A stretch of 64,000 nucleotides of DNA. Origin: Xenopus tropicalis. Taxonomy: Eukaryota > Chordata > Amphibia > Anura > Pipidae. A program made the position numbers and the translations under genes. Below, in pieces: positions 1-9,060 of this stretch. The notes below the pieces were generated by a model, which had not been told where the DNA came from, ran no database searches, and saw nothing but the letters and a program-made list of their open reading frames with translations. The stretch is taken from positions 92,677,454 through 92,741,453 of the forward strand of contig NC_030681.2 of NCBI RefSeq assembly GCF_000004195.4, read 5' to 3'. How positions within the stretch are numbered: the stretch's first letter is position 1; each line of letters starts with the position of its first letter.

Positions 1-130
1 TACCTAATTTTACCTAAGAAAACTGGAAAAACTTATTGACTCGAGTATAAGCCTAGGGTGGGAAATGCAGCAGCTACTTCTAAGTTTCAATAATCAAATA
101 AATAACAGATAAATAAATAGATAACTTTAG
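1..130. repeat. Fragment of an 'actcgagtataag' interspersed repeat
   Basis: The block around 36-60 (attgactcgagtataagcc) matches, in part, the arms of the palindromic element at 1829-1911. It is followed by a purine-rich tail and an AT-rich stretch with repeated 'ataaataa' steps. I recognise this 'ctcgagtataag' sequence as a widely distributed vertebrate interspersed repeat but cannot name the family with confidence. It runs off the left edge of the window, so its true start is unknown. It could be the far end of the same insertion as 1829-1911, later split by the LTR at 260-1053; that is inference. Confidence 0.45.
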
Positions 131-271
131 GGAAAGAAAAATGCTACAGCAGCAGATAAAAGCAAGTTTAGGAAGGCTAAGGAAGCTGCCATACTAATTA
201 TCAAGTACTTGGACCCCAGTGTACAAGTCCCACCACAGTACTACAAAGTAGTTACAAGGTGTCAGGAACTG

Positions 272-288
272 CAGGGAATCGAACCCTG
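272..288 (-). other. tRNA T-arm-like hairpin (B-box match) at LTR 5' end
   Basis: The sequence cagggaatcgaaccctg is, on the minus strand, a perfect 5-bp T-stem closing a TTCGATT loop, an exact match to the Pol III B-box core GGTTCGATTCC. Further along the minus-strand tRNA direction's 5' side (289-330) there is only a loosely tRNA-like context, so this is a tRNA-like relic rather than a tRNA gene. It lies 12 bp inside the LTR and points opposite to LTR transcription. Confidence 0.5.
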
Positions 289-453
289 GACTTGGTGCTG
301 GACTGCTGGTGCACTAACTTAATGAGCCATAGGAGGCTCTTACTACGTGGGGTCTGTTGCCTTCATTTGCTTTTGACGTTGCTGTCCGTTTTCCTCCAGT
401 TTCAGCCAATCCTCTTTATCCCATGTGTTGCTGTTTTACTGATTACCTGCCTT

Positions 454-459
454 TATAAA
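454..459 (+). promoter_or_regulatory. Putative LTR TATA box
   Basis: TATAAA in the context gcctttataaaccctc, about 194 bp from the LTR start and upstream of an ATTAAA signal at 937-942. This is the expected position for the U3 promoter of a plus-strand LTR. Activity is not shown by the sequence. Confidence 0.4.
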
Positions 460-580
460 CCCTCTCCGGGCAACACCCACTGCTTGAACATCTTCGCTAC
501 AGAGCCTGGTCTTGCCATCTTGGATTCCGTATTTCCTGTCCTTGCCCTGCCTGATCCCTGTTTTGTTTCCTTGACTTCTG

Positions 581-860
581 CCTGGACTGACCCCTGCCTG
601 ATCATCATATTGCTTGAACTCTGCCTGGACTGACCCCTGCCTGATCATCATATTGCTTGAACTCTGCCTGGACTGACCCCTGCCTGATCATCATATTGCT
701 TGAACTCTGCCTGGACTGACCCCTGCCTGATCATCATATTGCTTGAACTCTGCCTGGACCGACCCCTGCCTGATTATCGTATTGCTCGAACTCTGCCTGG
801 ACCGACCCCTGCCTGATTATCGTATTGCTAGAACTCTGCCTGGACTGACCCTTGCCTGTC
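581..860 (+). repeat. 43-bp minisatellite inside the LTR (about 6.5 copies)
   Basis: Copies start at 581, 624, 667, 710, 753, 796 and 839 (partial), each beginning cctggactgaccc and carrying cctgatcatcatattgc. The first four copies are almost identical; copies 5 and 6 share variants (ggaccgaccc, gattatcgtattgc), and the last is truncated. The identity gradient suggests recent expansion of the left part by slippage or unequal exchange. It creates the spurious repeated peptide ELCLD in two frames. Confidence 0.9.
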
Positions 861-1058
861 TCTCGGATTTGCCCATTGCCGGACTCCACCTCACCCTATC
901 ACAGGCTTGTACTTATTCTTGTTTGGTTTGGTTTTCATTAAATTACCTTTTTGCATTGCATCTTGGCTATCTGGCCCTTAAAGGGAGTTCGGAGGGGGGT
1001 ATTTGCATACAGGCTCCTACCTGTTGGTCTCTCGCCTGAGGCCAGGCGTGACACAAGG

Positions 1059-1500
1059 GCAAAATAATTCTTGATGTTGGACTTATTTTTGCTATTTTCT
1101 CACCCCCAGTGGATTTCATTACAGAAGGCTGGATGTTCATCTTTTCTCCAATAAATCTTTATGAACCAGTAGGGAGTTAATATCAAGACACAGAATAGTG
1201 AAAAGAGCGGTGAGAATGTCAATTACCCAGAGTTGGAAATATTGCCCAAAGCAAAGTGTGCTGTTTACCAAACCTTGGGGTAATGTGAATGTGAATGATA
1301 TCACATACTGTAGTTATGGGTAATACATTCTTGCCCCAGGTACTGCCTTGCAAAGCCCTCTCCTGCTGCATCTTCTGCTATGTCATCCTAACCACTTTCA
1401 AGGGTAACATCTCCAATAATAAAATGCCTAAGTAATATTTATTTGCATTACTTGTGTAACGCGCTCGGCACACCCATCTCCCCCTGTGGACGGACGTGTG
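1059..1500. other. No recognisable feature
   Basis: AT-rich to mixed sequence between the LTR and a foldback structure. I see no coding potential, RNA gene or repeat that I can name. Confidence 0.5.
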
Positions 1501-1817
1501 TCCTTCCTCCCTCCCTCCACTTGTTTCTGTCCTGCCCAAGCACGACAACGAACTGCCTCCTCTTAAATGTTGCTCATCCATTCAGTGTAGCTGAATGTAA
1601 GCCCAGTCTGCGATATACGTAAGGGCCTGTGTGTCCTTAAGCGTGTGCGCATGCTTGTGCGTCCGTGCGCGCGCCCCCATATCCCCAGTGTCTGTGAATG
1701 TCTGTAAGCGCACGGACGCACGGGCGCATGTCCGCCCCCGGGGGGGGTGGGGGGCGCGCGAGTTACATCTTCGGGGATCAAGAGGCGACAGGACGGCCAC
1801 AAGTGGAGGGAGGTAGG
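1501..1817. repeat. GC-rich foldback with two nested inverted-repeat arms
   Basis: The outer arms are 1503-1535 (cctccctccctccacttgt) and 1783-1817 (acaagtggagggagg). The inner arms are about 1646-1669 (gcttgtgcgtccgtgcgc) and 1708-1730 (gcgcacggacgcacg). The right arm has a G-run of about 17 bases with few interruptions (1739-1756). The block is much richer in G+C and CpG than its surroundings. It looks like a MITE or foldback element, and both strands give only overlapping short spurious frames. Confidence 0.6.
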
Positions 1818-1828
1818 TAGTGGGGAGG

Positions 1829-1911
1829 TATACTCGAGTATAAGTCGAGGGTTACTTTATGAGCACATTTTTTGTGCTAAAAAAACTCGGCTTATACTCG
1901 AGTATATACGG
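1829..1911. repeat. Palindromic 'actcgagtataag' element with nested hairpin
   Basis: The left arm tatactcgagtataagtcg (1830-1849) pairs with the right arm cggcttatactcgagtata (1888-1906). Inside the loop, agcaca and tgtgct (1862-1878) form a second perfect 6-bp stem around a T-run. The arms contain an XhoI-type ctcgag palindrome. A related arm is found near 36-60. It is an interspersed repeat end or small nonautonomous element of unknown class. Confidence 0.6.
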
Positions 1912-3010
1912 TAAGCTTTATCAGAAAGGTCTGAATAAGCACACTGAGTCCTCTATCAAAAGAAACAAGGGATTTCTTGTCTCCTTTTTTGTAAACATGT
2001 TCTTGGGTAATCTGACTTCCTCTCTCAGAAAAATCCTTCATTCCTGGGGCCAGAGTCTGCACAGCTCTCTCCCCTCTTCTGCTCCCCCTCCCATAAGAAT
2101 TCATAAAACTCACTCCCCCCACCCTTAGGAATGTGTAATCTGAGCTACTAATGGCTAGAGCTGCAAGCAGGAAGCTACTTAAAATGGCAGCTGCAATCTT
2201 AAACAAACAAGACAAAAGCTTCTAGGGCTCTTTACTATGGTAATGCTTTCTACAGGATAAATATAGTGTTCAAGGGGCACTAATGTGGAGTAGCTATTGG
2301 CAGTAAAATTACAAAATGACTTTCCTTTTTCTTTAAAGTATTCTTTTACAGAAGATAATGACTCATTGTTCTCTTGTGAGAACATTCTCACAAATTTTTG
2401 TTTTCTAGTATCCAAGCATCCATCGTTTTGTACTCTAAATGACAGGAAAACAAATAAGAAAATTGTTTTAGATCCCTGGGTAAGGGAGTTTCTCGGGCAC
2501 TGATTTTGACAGTTTTGAACGTTACAGATACTGGTGGCTGCTCCTCCTTTCCTCTGTCTTCTCAGGCTATAAGGGAAACTTATATTAAAGATGTTTTCTC
2601 TTAGAAAGAAAATCAATAAACATTGTTTTCCTCTGCAAAAAATGAGAAAAGCAGTTGGCCAGTCAAGTGAATCCAGCCAGTATTTCAGCGAGGCTTTACA
2701 TTCTGTCCATTAAAGAACTTTGTTCTACACACAATTATTAACATAAATCGGTTTGTGCATAAGTTATTGTTAAGAAAACATTTTTTGAACAAGTAAGGCA
2801 ATGAGAAAATAGCAGAGGGTAATAAGGTAACGCCTGTGTTTTTACACATATTTCCAATTTTAAAGAAATGAACATGGTATTGCAATTAGAACAATTACAG
2901 AGGTAAACTGCTCCAAATATAGGAAAAGTATGTGTTCATAATGATAAAATCAAAAATACATTTTAATTAAAATCAAATTTTTACCCAGTTCATCTTAGAG
3001 ACCATTTTGA
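1912..3010. other. No recognisable gene or repeat
   Basis: AT-rich intergenic-type DNA. The short frames on both strands lack conserved motifs, splice context or codon bias that would support a gene. I see nothing specific. Confidence 0.45.
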
Positions 3011-3154
3011 TGAAATCTGATTGGCTGGTAGTGGCCCAACCCACAGTGAACCCCCAGCAACCTATTCTGTAAAGTTTGGGCGCAAAAATTGTGGGACTGA
3101 CAGCATGACAAAAATTGATGACCCAAAAATTGCCGTTTTTCACCATCTGCCCAC

Positions 3155-3390
3155 AAAAGTTCACAAAGTAGATAGACCTCCTCTAGGGCATCCTAGATTT
3201 GCATTTGAAGTGAATCCCAATTCTGTTAATTATCTTGATATTACTTTATATATTAAAAATGCCACAATAGTTACTACTATTTTTCGGAAAGATTGCTCGG
3301 CTAACACTATAGTAAATGCCAGAACTTAGCAAACTCAAAGAAAGAATTAGAGAACATATTTTGAATATTACAGAGGAGGAGTCTTAATTA
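3155..3390 (+). pseudogene. Penelope-like retroelement fragment (RT tail plus GIY-YIG-like piece)
   Basis: The plus frame ending at 3329 reads VNYLDITLYI, then TTIFRKDCSANTIVNA, which resembles the 'FLDxxI...TTxFRKPTxxNTLLHA' segment of Penelope-like reverse transcriptases. Just beyond, in a shifted frame (about 3321-3388), KLKERIREHILNI resembles the 'LKxRxxEHxxxI' segment of the GIY-YIG endonuclease that follows RT in these elements. The two motifs are only a few bases apart, so the region between them has been deleted, and a frameshift separates them. This is dead transposon sequence. A LINE of another clade is a less likely alternative. Confidence 0.5.
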
Positions 3391-3623
3391 GGGTACCGGA
3401 AGGACTGAATTATGAGTATGATGTTTCCTGTTATGTGTAGCATTTAATACAGGAGATTGCCAAATATCCAGGATATTAACTTTATTTGCTTTGTATTTCT
3501 TACACAATTATTGTTGCTGTTGATTGTAAACTGTGTGATAAAAGTACCTATCAGTCGAGTTTACTTGAGTTCTGATCGGTTAATTCTTGCTTAAAAGTGA
3601 TTGGTTGATATTCATTTAAATAG
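3391..3623. other. No recognisable feature
   Basis: AT-rich, no coding signal. It may include decayed 3' sequence of the Penelope-like fragment to its left. Confidence 0.35.
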
Positions 3624-3626
3624 TAA

Positions 3627-3959
3627 GGGGCAGATTTACTAAGACACGAACGCTCGGATCGTTCATTCGAACGCTCCGTGCGTATTTTTGCCGAATTTTC
3701 CGTCGCTTGCGTGACTTTTTCATATGCTTGCACAACTTTTTCGTACACTTGCGCAAAAGAATTGGAAAGGTTTTCCCGCTGTTTACAATAGTTCGGTACG
3801 AAAATTTTGTGACTTTTGCATCGCCAATACGATATTATTGTAATTAATAAGATTTTTTTGTAAGCATATTCGTGATATTTGTGATCTTCATAAATTATCG
3901 TATCCAATCTGAATTTATCCCATTCGGGATTCGAACTTGTGTTTTCATGAATGTGCCCC
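3627..3959. mobile_element. MITE, 'ggggca(g)atttactaagacacgaa' family (333 bp)
   Basis: It starts ggggcagatttactaagaca and ends with the complementary tgtgcccc. The flanks are taa (3624-3626) and tta (3960-3962), consistent with a mutated 3-bp TWA target duplication as in PIF/Harbinger elements. The interior is CpG-containing (acgaacgctcggatcg, ttcggtacgaaaat). It shares its left terminal sequence with the foldback MITE at 6842-7348 and an internal block with 6620-6735. No transposase is encoded. Confidence 0.65.
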
Positions 3960-3962
3960 TTA

Positions 3963-4448
3963 GTGTCCAAGTTTAGCTATTTATGTATAATTTATTGTAT
4001 AAATGTAATAAATCATGGAATGGTTTTAACATATAAATAAGTAATCTTTAACATCAATTATTTGGTAGTCTGGATGTGTGCTAGCTGAAATTCTGTGTGG
4101 CTGTTCTGGTTGCTATGGGTAACATCACCAGTGATGTTGGCTTACAAGCTATAATAAATATGCACTTAGCCTGCATTCTCCTTCAGAAGCAAGCTACTGT
4201 TCCTAACTACACACTGCCAGAGTGGCTGCTATACTTTCTCTTCTTCCATTCAGATATACTTTCCTTGAAGAAGCTTACATGAAATATGAAGCAATACATT
4301 TAAATTCAACTATTAATCCACTCCTGTACACATTTTTTGTCACCTTCGGATGCATTGTGATTTTTTAAGCCAGAGTTTTAGTCAGAATGTTTTAGCATTC
4401 AGTTTAGCCAGTGCACTAAAAATATTAATCAGGTTGTGTTACAAACAG
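3963..4448. other. No recognisable feature
   Basis: AT-rich, non-coding appearance. A weak splice-acceptor-like site at its right edge is discussed under findings. Confidence 0.35.
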
Positions 4449-4919
4449 GGTTTCAGTGTCTTGGTGCAGAGAATATTTGGAGTGCTGTGTGTGTGGCAGT
4501 GATCAAGGAAGGAGTAAAAGAACTAAAGGTATGTAGAGAGCTTATATCTTTATTTTTGATTGCCTAATTGAATGGGATGTGGTCTTCCTTTTGTTCTCCT
4601 TTGAATGCATGGGTAAAATATTGTGAAAAAAAGACAATTTAATACAAACATTGATAATTCATGAGTAGCAGAACAGGATAAATATATAGAGTTCTAAACA
4701 GTAATGTAATTTAGTTGTATTGTATAATGGAGCTGAAATAAAGGCCTACAGGATCATTCCAGCCTCAAGGGTAATTATCACAAAGTGATTAACCTACATT
4801 TTAATTGCAACAACGACATGCAGAGAAGTGTAACACTTGTAGCATGCAGGATTTGTCATTACAGATGCACCCAATGCAGGATTTAGTTTTGAACTGGGAA
4901 CTCTGCAGCTTTCTCAGGG

Positions 4920-5670
4920 TACAGTGTGGGACTGGCCCGACCAGGGATGACTTTAACGTAGTTGGCCAGCTTAACTATATTGCAATATATGGACAGGGTA
5001 TTGCTTGGTAGCTTAATGCACAGAATGTCTTAATCTCCTATATATACAGTATATATTGATAATGGGTGAGTGCAGGACCTCTTGTTTCTGTCTGTATGAA
5101 TTTTGTAGTTACAGCCTTATTGCCCCCCCCCCCCCACCTAATGGTTAAAAATTTAGTGGGGAGCACAACTTTTCCTTGTTTGCTATAGTTTATACAGGAG
5201 CAGTGGCCAGCTTCATGTTGTAGCTCCCACCCTTCCCAACTACAGTCAGGTGATCCCAGTGGAGCAAATAAAAGGGCAACCATTTGGGGGTTTCACCTTG
5301 TATGCAAGTAAGTTGCAGGTAAAACTCGGTCCCTTTGTTAAATGTATATTAAAGCAGTAGAATTTTTAATGAATCAGATAAATTTGAGTGTACTGTAGGA
5401 CTGACCAGACCAGGGATGATTGTGACATAGATAGCCAGCTTGAAATATATTGCAATATATGGACAAACAATCCCTGTTTGGTTAAAGGGGAGGGTATTGC
5501 TTGGTAGCTTAATGCACAGAATGTCTTAATGTTCTATATATATTGATAATGGGTGAGTGCAGAGGATCTCTTGTTGTCTGTATACATTTTGGGGTTACAG
5601 CCTCATTGCACCCCACCTAATAGTTCAAAATTTAGTGGTGAGCACAATTTTCTCTTGTTTGCTATAATAT
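4920..5670 (+). repeat. Two diverged direct copies of a frog interspersed repeat
   Basis: Blocks 4920-5172 and 5391-5670 share, in order, gaccagggatga, ccagctt, tattgcaatatatggaca, attgcttggtagcttaatgc, gataatgggtgagtgcag, a tacagcc..attgc..cacctaat segment and gagcacaa. They are offset by about 470-500 bp. The second copy has an extra 'aacaatccctgtttggtt' insertion and differs by many substitutions, so the duplication is old or represents two independent insertions. The first copy contains a run of about 13 C residues (5122-5135). Not coding. Confidence 0.6.
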
Positions 5671-5720
5671 ATATATAGATAGATATACATACAGACCTGT
5701 CAATACACTCACATAAATGT
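5661..5720. repeat. Simple (TA)n/(GATA)n-rich tract
   Basis: Low-complexity run of alternating ta, gata and taca steps at the right edge of the preceding repeat. Length-variable microsatellite by appearance. Confidence 0.6.
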
Positions 5721-5827
5721 ATACACACATATTTATACCAAACTAACTGTAAATCTTAAGATCACAATAGCTTTTGGGTATTATGCATGTCCAAGAAGTC
5801 ATGCAAACCTCTCTTACTAACAGAATC

Positions 5828-6075
5828 TGCATCAGAACTTCATCCACCAATGTATTCCACAACCCCACCACCATCTCTGGAAAAAAAGTTCAGTTCCACA
5901 AGTATTAAGGGTGGTCTCTAGTTCTTTGTTCTTTTTATGTTTAAAAAGATCTCCTGCCAACTGTCTACAGTCCCCTCTAATGTAATTGAAAAGAATAATC
6001 ATGTCCCTTTGCAAAGCGCTCTTTATCCAGGAATCAAGGAAAAGTCTTTCCTCATAGTAACTCTTCACCTCCTTG
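5828..6075 (-). pseudogene. CR1/L2-like LINE ORF2 C-terminal fragment (distal part)
   Basis: The minus-strand frame reads RDMIILFNYIRGDCRQLAGD and then a C-terminal tail ending in WW..CGIHWW. This corresponds to the end of CR1/L2-type ORF2 ('GDLI..YKYLKG' region) and runs to the natural stop region. It is the downstream half of a copy split by the MITE at 6076-6410, and the upstream part continues at 6411-6620. There is no RT active site here, and no promoter or complete ORF. Confidence 0.6.
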
Positions 6076-6410
6076 TACTGGTATGGGACCTGTTATCCAG
6101 AATGCTCGGGACCTGGGGTTTTCCGGATAAGGGATCTTTCTTTAATTTGGATCTCCATAACTTAAGTCTGCTAAAAATCATTTAAATATTGAATAAACCC
6201 AATAGGCTTGTTTTGCATCCAATAAGGAATAATTATATGTTAGTTGGGATCAAGTGTAATGTACTGTTTTATTATTACAGAAAAAAAGAGAGAAATTATT
6301 TTCAAAAATTAGAATTATTTGCTTATAATGGAGTCTAGGGGAGATGGCCTTTCCGTAATTTGGAACTTTCTGGATAACAGGTTTCCGGATAAGGGATCCC
6401 ATACCTGTAC
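6076..6410. mobile_element. MITE, 'tatgggatcc..ggataac' family, inserted in LINE
   Basis: The ends are inverted repeats: tactggtatgggacctgtta on the left, and gggatcccatacctgta on the right. Subterminal motifs 'gttatccag', 'ttttccggataaggg' and 'cgtaatttggaactttctgg' recur in the copies at 6733-7440, 17540-17619, 18163-18801, 21091-21380 and 24586-24700. It splits a minus-strand LINE fragment cleanly, which gives its relative age. No coding capacity. I recognise it as an abundant Xenopus element but will not assign a family name. Confidence 0.75.
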
Positions 6411-6620
6411 TAGTATAGTTGCACCTCTCTGCACTCTCTCCATCTCATTAATATACCATTAATATGTTGGGGCCCAAACTGACACAGCATTCTCAAGGTG
6501 AGGCCTTACAAGGGATCTTTTTTAGAAGCAAAATTATGTGTTCACCCCTGGGTTTTTATGCAAAACACTACTTTATTTGCTTTAGCAGCCATTGGCAGAC
6601 ACTGCCTAAAGTTAAGCTGG
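6411..6620 (-). pseudogene. CR1/L2-like LINE ORF2 fragment (proximal part)
   Basis: On the minus strand the sequence aligns by eye with the fragment at 16682-16942: a 'KANKV' block, the 'ctcaaggtgaggcctta' segment on the plus strand and 'gggcccaa' also occur there. Several frameshifts and stops are present. It is the upstream half of the copy ending at 5828, separated by the MITE. Confidence 0.6.
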
Positions 6621-6735
6621 CCATACATGCACCGATAATAATATCGCACGAAACCTTGTTCCGAAAGTCACGTAATTTTCGTACCGAATGATTGTAAACA
6701 GTGGCAGAACCTTTCCGAATTTTTCACGCAAATAA
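6612..6735. mobile_element. Fragment of MITE related to 3627-3959
   Basis: The block aaattttcgtaccgaa..attgtaaacag..aacctttcc is the reverse complement of the internal block at about 3760-3810. The left end (taagctggccatacatgc) resembles a common frog inverted-repeat terminus. It is truncated by or fused to the MITE that starts near 6733. Confidence 0.45.
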
Positions 6736-7440
6736 CTTGTAATTGATCTCAACTAAGATATAAATAATCCTTATTGGATGCAAAACAATCGTATTGGGTT
6801 AAATTAATGTTTTATTGATTTTTTATAGATTTATAGACTTAGGGGCTGATTTACTAAGACACGAATTCCGACCGAATTGGAAAAATTCCGATTGGAAAAC
6901 GAACATTTTGCGACTTTTTCGTATTTTTTGCGATTTTTTCGGCGCCTTTACGACTTTTCAGAAATTATCGCGACTTTTTCATTACCAATACGATTTGCGC
7001 GAAAAAACGCGAGTTTTTCGTAGCCATTCCGAAAGTTGCGATTTTTTCGTAGCGTTAAAACTTGCGCAAAAAGTTGCGATTTTTTCGTAGTGTTAAAACT
7101 TGCGCAAAACGTCGCGCCTTTTAAGTTTTAACGCTACGAAAAAATCGCAACTTTTCGCGCAAGTTTTAACGCTACGAAAAAATCGCAACTTTCGGAATGG
7201 CTACGAAAAACTCGCGTTTTTCTGCAAAAATCGTATTGGTAACGAAAAAGTCGCGATAATTTTCCGAAAAAATCGCAAAATACCGATCATTACGAAAAAA
7301 ACGCAATCGGACGCATTCGGCCCGTTCGTGAGTAAGTAAATGGGCCCCTTAATGTATGGAGATCCAAATTACGGAAAGACCCCTTATTCAGAATACCCTT
7401 GGTCCCGAGCGTTCTGGATAATGGGTCCTATACCTGTACT
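6733..7440. mobile_element. 'tatgggatcc' family MITE hosting a nested MITE
   Basis: The left part (6733-6838: gatctcaactaagatataaa, ccttattggatgcaaaacaa) and right part (7352-7440: gagatccaaattacggaaag, ending tcctatacctgta) are the two halves of one element in reverse orientation relative to 6076-6410. They are separated by the 507-bp foldback MITE. The 5' terminus is missing, so the copy was already truncated or is fused to the preceding repeat. Confidence 0.65.
6842..7348. mobile_element. Foldback MITE with TTA target duplications (507 bp)
   Basis: It begins ggggctgatttactaagaca and ends aagtaaatgggcccc, giving related terminal inverted repeats, with TTA on both sides (6839-6841 and 7349-7351). 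Almost the whole interior is one long imperfect palindrome centred near 7115: tttttcgtagcgttaaaact on the left pairs with agttttaacgctacgaaaaa on the right, twice over. TTA duplications with a GGGGC terminus fit PIF/Harbinger-type nonautonomous elements. The short frames on it are spurious. Confidence 0.8.
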
Positions 7441-7499
7441 GTAACATCTGCACATAATGTGAAAGGAGAATATGTTATGATCTTCAATCCCTATATGCT

Positions 7500-7720
7500 C
7501 ACCCATGTTAGTAAGTAGAGATAAATGTGGTTATATTAGTTATTATCAGATCCGTAAGATCATCTTTTATAGTAGGTTCCTGAATTATCTGAAATAAACA
7601 ATTGACATTGAGCATATTAACAAAACTGTTAGAGATTTCTGACTTGGCTAACTTGTAAACAATCAATGTCAGGCTGATTGAAGTCACCCATAATAACAAC
7701 CTGACCTAGTTGCGAAGCTT
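7500..7720 (-). pseudogene. LINE (CR1/L2-like) endonuclease-domain fragment
   Basis: Reading the minus strand from 7715, the frame gives VVIMGDFNQPDID, the conserved 'xMGDFNxPDIxW' motif of the apurinic-type endonuclease of CR1/L2 LINEs. After a frameshift it continues NSFVNMLNVNCLFQ then QEPTIKDD and LTDLIITN, matching the next conserved stretch ('EPTR....LDLILTN'). Stops and the shift show it is dead. It is on the same strand as the C-terminal fragments at 5828-6620 and may be the 5' part of the same insertion with the RT domain lost. Confidence 0.6.
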
Positions 7721-9060
7721 TTTATGCTTGTAATATTAGTTGTTATAGGTTATTAGATTGGGTGCCCTTTTTTAGATTACGCTTAGAAGAAAGTTATTTG
7801 CCTTTCATTTTTCATTTTTGCCTTTTACATCAGCCTTAAAAGTTATTTGCCTTGTTTAAATGAAACATATTTTTAATATAATACAACAATAAGGAACACA
7901 TTGCTCAAATGTGTTCTCTCTATTATTCCAATATTTAAACATTTTACATATCTCCAGAGAGACAGTGGATAATCTTTGGTCTGCAAATTAAATGAAACAA
8001 AAAGTAAATCTTTGTTTTCTAAACCTAAAAAACAAAAGCTGCAAAATACAATGCCCAGCATGCACTGGGACTGAAAAAAACACTCTTTGTGTGATGTTGC
8101 TATTGTATTTAAGGGCTCAGCTCTTATCTAAAACAAGAAAATGAATTAGAGACAATTCTGATAATAATAACAAGTAAATTATAAAACAAAACAGAAATGC
8201 TTCCGCACAAAACCCTTGAAGCTTGATCTGAGAAAACATTCTATTGTTACCTACAGTTCCAAGAATAGAGATGCACAAATACTGGCTTGTTTCTTTGTCT
8301 GAACCTGCAGAACAGCAGTGAAATTGATTAGCAAAGCCCCATGTTGTGCAAAAATAGAATGCCATTTGGTAATAAGCCTAATTAAATATGAAATACCAAC
8401 AATGTGAATAACCAATATGTAAGCCTTCACAATGTTTGCACAATATCAAGCCAACAGAGCACAACAAAGAATTGCTCTTTTTTCTTAAATGCTAGCACAG
8501 TACTGTGTCTAGTGATAAGGGTGATGGCACATGGGGAGGATTTCTTCTAATGTTATTTAGCCAGCACAAAAATCATTCCAAAAGTGCCTTCCTGTCATCT
8601 CCTATTGTGTTGAATGAGATATGCCTGAAAGGGCTAACACTGTTGCTTTTCAACCTCAAAACGTGTATTAGAGCACTTTCAGGTATATCTAGTGATTTTT
8701 CATGCAAATGACTGTGGCAAAATGTAATTGTCCTTGTGTTCATAAATGACCCCATTGGATTTTAACAGGCTCAGTTCAAAGCATTTTATTTACTTACAAT
8801 AAATAATGCCTAAAAGTCAGCGGTTTACTGGGGTTGAGGGCATGAAAGCGAGCACTGGGCCTCCCTGCAAAAAATCTACATTGGACCCAGTGCCCCTTTG
8901 CATGCTCTTAACCCCGTTAACCCCGTTGTTGTGTCCATGGTTATATCGATGCATGTCTTTTCCAATGCACAAGCTAGGCTGCATGTAAACATGCCAAAAC
9001 AGTAACTTGCTAGGTTAACATTGTTGTCCCTTTCTGTGATTTGGTTGACTCTACTTGTCC
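7721..9060. other. No confident gene; weak exon-like segment only
   Basis: Unique-looking AT-rich DNA with many short frames and no recognisable protein motif. A weak exon-like block at 8251-8304 on the minus strand is described under findings. Confidence 0.35.

Larger units (their letters stand above)
260..1053 (+). mobile_element. Solo LTR of an LTR retrotransposon (794 bp)
   Basis: The element starts TGTCAGG and ends GCGTGACA, so the termini form a TGTCA/TGACA inverted repeat. It is flanked on both sides by the identical 5-bp direct repeat CAAGG (255-259 and 1054-1058), the expected target-site duplication of an integrated LTR element. A TATA box (ctttataaac, 451-460) and an ATTAAA polyadenylation-like signal (937-942) lie in the right order for U3-R-U5 on the plus strand. 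No gag/pol or second LTR is present, so this is a solo LTR left by recombination. The family is probably Gypsy/Metaviridae-like, but that is inference from size and style. An apparent 124-residue reading frame inside (from the LTR start to 633) is not a gene. Confidence 0.8.

Noticed and set aside
272..330. Intact tRNA gene or SINE on the minus strand at the LTR start
   Set aside because: Only the T-arm is convincing; D-arm, anticodon arm and acceptor stem are not, and the region lies inside a bounded LTR.
1563..1816. Overlapping frames on both strands in the GC-rich foldback
   Set aside because: Explained by GC-rich inverted repeats that deplete stop codons on both strands.
6815..7339. Two frames (91 and 79 codons) on the plus strand
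   Set aside because: Entirely inside the foldback MITE; residues mirror the aaaaatcgc-type internal repeats.
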